From a virus, in the IMG/VR virus record IMGVR_UViG_3300042731_002130, positions 1-23,035 of that record: 23,035 nucleotides of DNA; one strand, written 5' to 3'. The notes beneath the pieces are model-generated. The model saw only the letters and a program-made list of their open reading frames with translations. It had not been told where the DNA came from and ran no database searches. Made by a program: the position numbers and the translations under genes. Each line of letters starts with the position of its first letter. Position 1 is the stretch's first letter. Below, one piece after another: positions 15,382 through 21,718 of the stretch.

Positions 15382-17157
15382 TTAGTCTGTGAAGCTGGCT
15401 CCAGTTGGGGTAATAGTAAAGTCGAGGGCGATAAACTCGGCTGTTTTAGTGGGTTGTAAAAATACTTGGCCAACCATTTTATTCTGGTCTATTACCTCGG
15501 CTGTATTTAATTGACCGTCGATTTTAACTTGGAAAGCGTATAAACCTTGTCTAGATACTAAGTTTTCTAAATAAGGAGTAACTTGTCTCTTAAATCTGTC
15601 ACGGGTAGCATCTGTGTTTTGTTCAAATACTATCTTTCTAGCAAATCCATTAATTGTGTCCTTAACATCAAGTAACAATCTACGAACATTGACTCTATCT
15701 AAAGCACTAGCTGCTTGTTGTAATGTTTTCTGACCGAATACTACAACGCCCTGTCCGGGGAAGGTAGCGAGTGGGTTAACTTTAGAAGCATAAAGTGTAT
15801 CACGCTGGGATTTGCTTAATTTAGTTTCAACTTTATTAATTTGTGTTCTACCTCTAGTTAAACCAGCGGGGGCAAACCAAGGAGCGGCAATTGAGTCGTT
15901 TTTAGCGTATACACCTGGGATAACAACTGAAGCAGGGCACCATACATTTCTGCCTAACGCTGTGCTTCTTACCTGTGCCCAAGGCCAGTATGAAGCACCA
16001 AATGAACTATCAATTTCTTCAGCTTCATTAGTTACTGTAGATAAAGTAGTAACACCGTATTTAACAGGGTCGACTATGAAGAAACTATCTCCACGAGTTT
16101 CAGTATTAGAAAGAATAGTATTAATAGTACTGCTGTGGTTTTCTTGGTTTAGTCCAGGAACAATTAGTGTTTTAAACTTAAATTCTTCCTTATTTTTCAT
16201 AATATTAATGGCATCAGTATAATCTGCTACTCTTAATCCTTGAATATTATTAGTAGCACTATCAGCACCCGCACCGGCAGCAGATCCATATTTAGCTCCT
16301 CCAGGTGTATTTGAAGGAATATTAGAACCGGCACCATTATAGAAAGCACCTGATTGTGCTGTAGGGAGAGAAGCTGAGTAGGAGGTTGAGGCTCCATCTG
16401 TTTGGACTACATTATTAATAGAATATTCGTAAGTAGGTAAATTTACTGCTGATATTCTAACAAATCTAGATCTATTGGGGAACTCACCTGTGATTTCAAT
16501 ACCATCAGCGGCTGAGTTTTTAGTAATTTTTTGATCACCTACAGCCTTAGCTATATAATTAGGTGAAAGAGGATCTAAGGATACATTGTTAAACTGTTCT
16601 AAGATAACAGGTTTAGAAGCTGAGTCATCGCCTCTTCTAATTAATAGACTAAATGTACCTGCTTTATTGTTTACACTAGTTATTTCCCATCTAAAGTTAT
16701 CTACAGATCCCGTTTTAAGAATGTTACCTGAAAATTCGTCAATAGCTCCAGTTAACGATGAAGCATTATTAAGAATTGCTCCTTTACCTATAGTTTCTAA
16801 AGTAAATGGTTGTGTGCCGTCTTTAGCAGAAGCTGAAATGTGGGTATTTGCTGCATAATCCCAAGTACCGGAAGCGGAAACTACTCTAACAACAACAGCA
16901 GAAGTACCACCATTAGCGAAATAGTTTTTAGTAGCTAAGCTAGTGAAATATTCATAGCCTTGGGAAGCTGATTCAAAAGTAATTCCAAATAAATCTTTAT
17001 ATTGTTGGAAATTAGTTACTAGGGTAGGTACTTCAATAGGGCCTTTTACAGCAGGACCGATTATAGCCATACCTGAAGGGTCGGTTCCAGGTTGGATATA
17101 GCTTCTATCAATTTCTTGAAGCAATACACCTGGTGATACTAGTGTTTCTGTTGCCAT
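15382..17157 (-). CDS. 18: Tail sheath protein, copy 1 (T4 gp18-like)
   Basis: 591 aa. The N terminus MATETLVSPGVLLQEIDRSY and C terminus EFIALDFTITPTGASFTD match the neighbouring copy almost residue for residue, as does the long core from about residue 450 onward. The central region (about 100-390) differs in sequence and length, with a Gly/Ser/Ala-rich insert (AVQ/GSAAGAGADSATNN region near 285-300). Both copies keep RRLLLDVKDTINGFARKIVF intact, so neither looks like a pseudogene. They could form mixed or alternative sheaths. The gene follows a GGGGACCC hairpin and a TATATTTGTATAC element, and has an A-rich leader (AAACAGAAAATAAAATGG). Confidence 0.93.
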   Translation of the reverse strand: MATETLVSPGVLLQEIDRSYIQPGTDPSGMAIIGPAVKGPIEVPTLVTNFQQYKDLFGITFESASQGYEYFTSLATKNYFANGGTSAVVVRVVSASGTWDYAANTHISASAKDGTQPFTLETIGKGAILNNASSLTGAIDEFSGNILKTGSVDNFRWEITSVNNKAGTFSLLIRRGDDSASKPVILEQFNNVSLDPLSPNYIAKAVGDQKITKNSAADGIEITGEFPNRSRFVRISAVNLPTYEYSINNVVQTDGASTSYSASLPTAQSGAFYNGAGSNIPSNTPGGAKYGSAAGAGADSATNNIQGLRVADYTDAINIMKNKEEFKFKTLIVPGLNQENHSSTINTILSNTETRGDSFFIVDPVKYGVTTLSTVTNEAEEIDSSFGASYWPWAQVRSTALGRNVWCPASVVIPGVYAKNDSIAAPWFAPAGLTRGRTQINKVETKLSKSQRDTLYASKVNPLATFPGQGVVVFGQKTLQQAASALDRVNVRRLLLDVKDTINGFARKIVFEQNTDATRDRFKRQVTPYLENLVSRQGLYAFQVKIDGQLNTAEVIDQNKMVGQVFLQPTKTAEFIALDFTITPTGASFTD

Positions 17158-17177
17158 TTTATTTTCTGTTTAATGTT

Positions 17178-17193
17178 ATTGTATACAAATATA
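17178..17193 (-). promoter_or_regulatory. Candidate promoter ahead of the sheath genes
   Basis: The minus strand reads CTATATTTGTATACAA, about 29 bases before the first sheath ATG and directly after a stable hairpin. It fits both the recurring ATATxTGTATA element of this window and the Bacteroidota -7 consensus TAnnTTTG (TATATTTG). A promoter here would feed both sheath genes and the tube gene. Confidence 0.5.
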
Positions 17194-17213
17194 GGGGACC
17201 CTAGTGGGTCCCC
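17194..17213 (-). terminator. GC-rich hairpin between the coiled-coil gene and the sheath
   Basis: GGGGACCC (17194-17201) and GGGTCCCC (17206-17213) make a perfect 8-bp, very GC-rich stem with loop TAGT. It lies 31 bases after the stop of the 85-aa gene. The bases that follow on the minus strand are TATATTTG rather than a T run, so it may be an inefficient terminator, an mRNA-stabilising 3' end, or a processing site instead. Confidence 0.55.
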
Positions 17214-17244
17214 CATAAATATAAAAAATAGTTCAAAACCGAAA

Positions 17245-17502
17245 TTATTCTTCTATAGGAGTAAATTCTCCAGTATCTAGATTGATACTTCCTTTTCCAT
17301 AAGTTGTTGTAAGAGAAGATACTAATTCTTGTTCTCTTCTTCTTACTTCTTGAAGATTAGTTTCAACTTGTCCTTTTCTTTCGTTTAAAGAAATTTCTTC
17401 TAAATGAACCTGTCCTGCTTGATTAACTACAGTAGTATAGAGTTGTTGAATTTCGCGGATTTGCGCGAGTTCTTCATCATTAAATTTGATTGGATCTGCC
17501 AT
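17245..17502 (-). CDS. Small coiled-coil protein
   Basis: 85 aa, starting MADPIKFNDEELAQIREIQQ. Residues about 8-68 are almost wholly helical, with Leu/Ile/Val spaced as in a coiled coil and many Glu, Gln and Arg (NLQEVRRREQELVSSL). The end (YGKGSINLDTGEFTPIEE) is an extended acidic tail. There is no signal peptide, membrane segment or catalytic motif. Small proteins of this form precede sheath genes in other marine myoviruses as far as I recall, but their role is unknown. A function as an assembly factor or minor virion component is inferred from shape and position only. It has a TATACGTATAT element upstream, an A-rich leader (AAAAAATAAAAGTTATGG), and a GC-rich hairpin after its stop, so it may be a separate transcript unit. 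Confidence 0.75.
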   Translation of the reverse strand: MADPIKFNDEELAQIREIQQLYTTVVNQAGQVHLEEISLNERKGQVETNLQEVRRREQELVSSLTTTYGKGSINLDTGEFTPIEE

Positions 17503-17519
17503 AACTTTTATTTTTTATG

Positions 17520-17538
17520 TTTAAATATACGTATATGC
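17520..17538 (-). promoter_or_regulatory. Palindromic AT element before the 85-aa gene
   Basis: The minus strand contains ATATACGTATAT, a perfect 12-base palindrome, about 28 bases before the ATG of the coiled-coil gene. It is the clearest example of the recurring ATATxxGTATA element. The symmetry would suit a dimeric regulator, while the position would suit a promoter. Confidence 0.45.
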
Positions 17539-17557
17539 TAATTTTGGAAACCCCAAA

Positions 17558-17689
17558 TTATTCTAAACTTCCTGAATCTTGAGGATTCCACATATAGTTA
17601 ATATCATTAATAATTGTATTAACTTTAGTTATTACATCAGCTAAACTAGCTGTTGTGTTTAATTGGTGAATGTATTGAGGGTCTTTCAT
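17558..17689 (-). CDS. Small ORF, 43 aa, unknown
   Basis: An ATG at 17689-17687 follows the TAA of the 225-aa gene by one base (TAATATG), and the frame ends at TAA 17560-17558. The product starts MKDPQYIHQLNTTASLADVI and ends in YMWNPQDSGSLE. It is mostly one helix with an acidic, extended tail. Tight coupling to the gene before it and the absence of any other use for these bases support it as a real gene. I do not recognise the family. It may be a small virion or assembly protein that acts with the 225-aa product. Confidence 0.6.
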   Translation of the reverse strand: MKDPQYIHQLNTTASLADVITKVNTIINDINYMWNPQDSGSLE

Positions 17690-17690
17690 A

Positions 17691-18368
17691 TTAATCTACT
17701 AAAAAGAATGATATATTAGCATAAAGATAAGTATTACTACCTAAACTTCCTGCTCTATTTTCAGCTAAAAAGAATAAGTACTTATCACTTACATTACTAG
17801 TAGTAGTAAACTCTGATATATAAACTTTAGTACTACTAGTATCGGCACTAGTGGTTCCACTTTGGGCTCTTAAAGTTACTGTATGGTTAGCTGTAGATCC
17901 ATTTGTAGGGGGGTCACAATCCCACATACTGAAACCAAAGTCTAATCCGTCAGCATTTTGACATCTAAATGTTACTCTGGCTCTGACTTTTTTACTTTCA
18001 TCAGGCACATAAATACCATATGCTATAGGGTGAAAATTACTGACAGTAGATGTTGTAGTATCAACAGTACCGGCACTATAGGTTCTTAAAGTTGAAGTAC
18101 TGGGTTCACTTGTCATGCTGTACCAGTTAAAAGGACCATAAGATGTGTTACCTATATGGATACGTTCTCCATCGTCTGCACTGCTCCATTGGAATCTACC
18201 TGATACGTTAGCTAAAGGGGTCTCTGTCATTCCTCCTACAGATACATCTTGCGTAGTATCATCTCCTTTAGTAAACCGTAAAGTACCGCTACTTAAAGTG
18301 ACTCCTTTAAGTATGCTAGAGTTTTGTCTAATTTTGTCTCCAAAGTTAATTCCGTGCCATTTAGCCAT
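17691..18368 (-). CDS. Beta-rich appendage protein, unknown
   Basis: 225 aa, starting MAKWHGINFGDKIRQNSSIL. Its ATG overlaps the end of the methyltransferase gene by eight bases, so they are co-translated. The first ~50 residues resemble the attachment regions of phage fibre-associated proteins (FGDKIRQNSSILKGVTLSSG). The rest is Thr/Ser-rich and beta-dense with few charges (STLRTYSAGTVDTTTSTVS; ARVTFRCQNADGLDFGFSMW; NTYLYANISFFLVD), as expected for a jelly-roll or fibre-tip domain. There is no catalytic motif, signal peptide or transmembrane helix. It lies among fibre genes, so a role in host recognition or as a virion decoration is likely but unproven. Confidence 0.75.
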   Translation of the reverse strand: MAKWHGINFGDKIRQNSSILKGVTLSSGTLRFTKGDDTTQDVSVGGMTETPLANVSGRFQWSSADDGERIHIGNTSYGPFNWYSMTSEPSTSTLRTYSAGTVDTTTSTVSNFHPIAYGIYVPDESKKVRARVTFRCQNADGLDFGFSMWDCDPPTNGSTANHTVTLRAQSGTTSADTSSTKVYISEFTTTSNVSDKYLFFLAENRAGSLGSNTYLYANISFFLVD

Positions 18369-18915
18369 GATTATAAATATATTGAGGCATATAATAATGC
18401 TTGTGATTAAAATAACTATTTTTAGGTGGATTTACATTTAAAACTTTAAATGAAGTATTTTCCAACTTAAATTCATTATACTCACTAGGGAGATTATTCC
18501 ACCAAGTCAATAAACACCCATCATTACATATATTAGGCAATAGTTGTGGTAGATAAGAAGCATGAGCATCCATATGAGTATCAAATAAAATACCATCATA
18601 CTTACCCATTTTATCTATATTATCATACCAATCACCTTCTAATATAGTAACATTAGGTTTATCTTGTGCCCAAATATGTAAAGTTTTCAATATTTGGGGG
18701 TTAATTTCACATATAGTATGTGATTTTATATTATGTTTTTGGATATAGTTAGCTGATATACCCATACCAAATCCAAATTCAATTATATTTCCACTATTTT
18801 GACAAACAAAATCTGCTTTAGCTTTCATAATGGGGTGTTCCCATTTATGCATAACTGTGCCTATATTAGGTGAATTGATTTTTTCTTTTGTAATTGTTAA
18901 AACCTCTTCAACCAT
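18361..18915 (-). CDS. SAM-dependent methyltransferase, guanidinoacetate/RMT2-type
   Basis: 184 aa. VMHKWEHPIM (21-30) matches the 'VMxxWExPYM' segment that precedes the Rossmann core in guanidinoacetate N-methyltransferase (GAMT) and the related arginine methyltransferase RMT2. It is followed by motif I IIEFGFGMGISANYIQ (44-59), an acidic residue at the end of strand 2 (ICEIN, E70), VTILEGDW (89-96) and YDGILFDTH (106-114), equivalent to GAMT 'FDGILYDTY' with the acidic active-site residue retained (D112). A hydrophobic WW pair (138-139) sits where GAMT has its 'LTYxN' strand. GAMT itself is about 235 aa, so this one is shorter at the end. Its start overlaps the tail-fibre stop by one base (TAATG), so it is made with the fibre. 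A guanidino or arginine substrate is plausible, perhaps on a virion protein; the actual substrate is unknown. Confidence 0.85.
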   Translation of the reverse strand: MVEEVLTITKEKINSPNIGTVMHKWEHPIMKAKADFVCQNSGNIIEFGFGMGISANYIQKHNIKSHTICEINPQILKTLHIWAQDKPNVTILEGDWYDNIDKMGKYDGILFDTHMDAHASYLPQLLPNICNDGCLLTWWNNLPSEYNEFKLENTSFKVLNVNPPKNSYFNHKHYYMPQYIYNHG

Positions 18916-21698
18916 TAGTTTTCAATATAATCAGGTGATGGGTTAAAGTAAATCTTGTAATAGGTACTTCTTCCTGATACAAAAGAATCAACTATGTGAC
19001 CAACAGCGCGAACTATGTCTCCTGTAGCTGTAGGGGCAGTGCAAGTATATACTCCAGGTGAAGTACTTATGTAAACTGTTTTACCAACGCCACCATCGGT
19101 TACATTAGTTCCTAAGATATTAAATACACCTCTTATTAAGAAATCATTACCACTACTACCATCTACTGCTACTCCTAAAAATCCTGCTGAAGTTGAAACA
19201 GCATCAGCATCCGCTGCTACCCATCCTGAGCTTCCTAAATTATATAGATAATGTTGTGTTCTTGATATAGCGGTTCCTACTTCAATGTATTCACCACTAT
19301 TTTCTAAAGTGGTAGATTCCCATTGGTTCTCTACTCTATTTGAAATTCCATTGACAGCCGTTCCTGGTGTGAAATTTAAAGTACCATCTAAATTAAGAAC
19401 ACTACCATTATAGGTAAGGGTAGATTCAGTGGTTACTGTACCATCGTTATCACTGGTAATAAGACCATTAGCGGTACCTGTAAATCCTACTTCACTAAGA
19501 TCTAAAGTTACATTTGGTGTTGTAGTGCCATTAGTAACATCTAAACCAGTACCAACTGTAACCTCAGTAACTGTGCCTGATCCACCTCCACCACCTGCAG
19601 AGGCTAATGAAGCGGAAACACTACCCCAATCAGCTATAAATACATCATTACCTGCTACAATATTATTACTAGCACTAATATCACCTGTAACATCTAATTC
19701 AACAGTAGGCTCTAAAGTATTAATACCGACAACGCCACCTGCAGATCCTGAAAATATAGCAGCGTATGAGTTGGGAGCACCATCTTCATGACCTTGAGCA
19801 TATAATGCTATTGTATCTGGGTTAGTACCGTTTGTATTACCCGCTGTAAAATGACCACCATATGCTTTAATAGCACTACCTGGGGTACCATTAGCCTGTC
19901 CACCTTCAACTTTTAAAGCATAGTGGGCAGAACCCATTATACCTGAGTAAGTGTTACTTATGTCTACTATAGCACCTGAGGATCTAGCTTCATCAATGTC
20001 TACTTGACCATTTATATCAAGTGTAGTTCCATTCCAAGTAAGATTTGAATCACCTTCAATTGTATCTGAGTCTGTAAATATTGCTAGTTGATTATTAGCA
20101 GGTGTGCCTGAAGTATCTACAGTACCAGTATTTGTGGTATAACCAGCACCATTAGTTAATTGGTTATTGTTTGTGGGGATATCTGAGGCTAGTGAAGCAC
20201 TTACTGAATCAAATGCGCCACTAATTTGTGCTGCGGTTAATCCTTTAATTAATGATAACGAAGTAACTTCAGAATCCATCAAAGCACCTGCAGCCTGAAC
20301 ATTTGTTGAATCAGTAACATCAGCATTGTCTTCAACGCCCGTGGCTGTACTGAATGAACCTGTATCAGCTGGTTGTATTGCTGTGTCTGCTAAAGCACCT
20401 TGGGCGGCAGTTGCATAATCAGATGAGTCAAAAGCTTTGACTTGAGCTAAGTTAGTTACCTCTGAATCCATTAAAGCACCTGCGGCAGTTACGTTTGCTG
20501 TATCTGTTACATCAGCATTATCCTCAACTCCTGTGGCTGTGCTAAATGAGCTAGTTTGAGAAGGTTGTATTGCCGTATCAGCTTTAGCTCCCTGAGCGGC
20601 TGTAGCGTAGTCAGAAGAATCGAAGGCTTTTACTTGTGCAAGATTTGTTACTTCAGAATCCATAAGAGCACCTGCAGATGTTACGTTAGATGTATTAGCC
20701 GTGAGTTTAGCATCGTTAGCAGTAACTCTAGTGCTAAATGAAGCGCTAGCGGCATTAAACGAACCAGATATTCCTGCAGCTGTTAATGATTTAACCGTAG
20801 CAATTTCTGATAATTCAGAATCCATTAATGCACCTGCGGCAGTAACATTAGTAGCATCAGTTACATCAGCATTAGCTTCAATACCATCTAATTTAGAGTG
20901 ATCTGCTGTTGTAAAGTTTTCATCTGTTTGTGATGGTAAGTTAGTTAAATTTGAACCATCACCGTGGAATTCAGCAGCATAAACATTACCACTAGCACTT
21001 ATATTACCCGAAGCTGTTATAGGAAATGAAAATCGTGTGCCTGTAGTTGAAAATAAACCTGATTGTATGGTTATGGTATCTGTACCAAATGATATTCTAT
21101 TACCTTCATTTCCATTATGAACTATATAATCATCTACACCTACACGCTTAGCAGTAATCTTTTCACTAGAACTAATCTCAGCTGATGCTGTTAATTGGCC
21201 AAATATTTTTACACGTTTATCAGCAAGTGTATCTTTACCAAAATAAATATCTTGTCTATTATCATCATTGCTTATAATAATAGCATCAGGTCCAGATGAA
21301 TTAGATGCAAGATTATAACTATCAATGTTGTAATTACCTGCAACATTAAGACTACTACCATCAAATGTTAAATTGGCTTCACTATTTACTGTGGTTGAAT
21401 TAACAGATGTAATTACTCTATTATTAGAAGCATTAGTATAAGAAGAAATAGCAGCAGATGATAAACCAGTTATCCCTGATCCATCCCCTACAAAGGCATT
21501 TGCTGTGATAGTACCACTTGCACTTATATCACCTGAGGCTGTTATGTTTCCTAGGGCTAAATCTTGTTTTACAGCAGATGCACTACCATAAAATAAATTA
21601 CCATCAACAACGTTAATTGCAAATTCACCTGTTTCGAGTGAAGATGGTGTGTTTCCTGCAGTAGTGCTGTTTTTTAATTTTATTGTGCTATTTGACAT
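18915..21698 (-). CDS. Long repeat-rich tail fibre
   Basis: 927 aa. The N terminus (TIKLKNSTTAGNTPSSLETG and EFAINVVDGNLFYG) is the pattern found at the start of many marine phage fibres. It is followed by 'GNITASGDISASG' beta-helix-like turns, a repeat block at residues 284 to ~490 with GALMDSE, DNADVTD and YATAAQGA motifs, more beta-rich repeats (for example TWNGTTLDINGQVDI), a Gly-rich turn (GGGGGSG, near 695) and a C-terminal domain (FLIRGVFNILGTNV, GDIVRAVGHIVDSF) common at fibre or appendage ends. It is probably a trimeric adsorption fibre. Its ATG follows a TATGTATATATAAG element 13 bases away. The methyltransferase start overlaps its stop. The host receptor cannot be inferred. Confidence 0.85.
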   Translation of the reverse strand: MSNSTIKLKNSTTAGNTPSSLETGEFAINVVDGNLFYGSASAVKQDLALGNITASGDISASGTITANAFVGDGSGITGLSSAAISSYTNASNNRVITSVNSTTVNSEANLTFDGSSLNVAGNYNIDSYNLASNSSGPDAIIISNDDNRQDIYFGKDTLADKRVKIFGQLTASAEISSSEKITAKRVGVDDYIVHNGNEGNRISFGTDTITIQSGLFSTTGTRFSFPITASGNISASGNVYAAEFHGDGSNLTNLPSQTDENFTTADHSKLDGIEANADVTDATNVTAAGALMDSELSEIATVKSLTAAGISGSFNAASASFSTRVTANDAKLTANTSNVTSAGALMDSEVTNLAQVKAFDSSDYATAAQGAKADTAIQPSQTSSFSTATGVEDNADVTDTANVTAAGALMDSEVTNLAQVKAFDSSDYATAAQGALADTAIQPADTGSFSTATGVEDNADVTDSTNVQAAGALMDSEVTSLSLIKGLTAAQISGAFDSVSASLASDIPTNNNQLTNGAGYTTNTGTVDTSGTPANNQLAIFTDSDTIEGDSNLTWNGTTLDINGQVDIDEARSSGAIVDISNTYSGIMGSAHYALKVEGGQANGTPGSAIKAYGGHFTAGNTNGTNPDTIALYAQGHEDGAPNSYAAIFSGSAGGVVGINTLEPTVELDVTGDISASNNIVAGNDVFIADWGSVSASLASAGGGGGSGTVTEVTVGTGLDVTNGTTTPNVTLDLSEVGFTGTANGLITSDNDGTVTTESTLTYNGSVLNLDGTLNFTPGTAVNGISNRVENQWESTTLENSGEYIEVGTAISRTQHYLYNLGSSGWVAADADAVSTSAGFLGVAVDGSSGNDFLIRGVFNILGTNVTDGGVGKTVYISTSPGVYTCTAPTATGDIVRAVGHIVDSFVSGRSTYYKIYFNPSPDYIEN
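20304..20849 (-). repeat. Fibre repeat block with 64-residue and 54-residue units
   Basis: GALMDSE occurs four times, with its Met codons at 20825, 20663, 20471 and 20279. The spacing is 162, 192 and 192 bases, that is one 54-residue unit and two 64-residue units. The two 64-residue units share VTNLAQVKAFDSSDYATAAQ and STATGVEDNADVTD almost exactly at protein level, while their codons differ at many third positions. A further partial unit continues to about 20230. Confidence 0.9.
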
Positions 21699-21699
21699 A

Positions 21700-21716
21700 T
21701 CTTATATATACATATT
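21700..21716 (-). promoter_or_regulatory. Candidate promoter/operator element before the tail fibre
   Basis: The minus strand reads ATATGTATATATAAG in the 20-base gap between the truncated fibre-like gene and the fibre ATG (about 13 bases before it). It matches the recurring ATATxxGTATA element. Confidence 0.35.
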
Positions 21717-21718
21717 AG

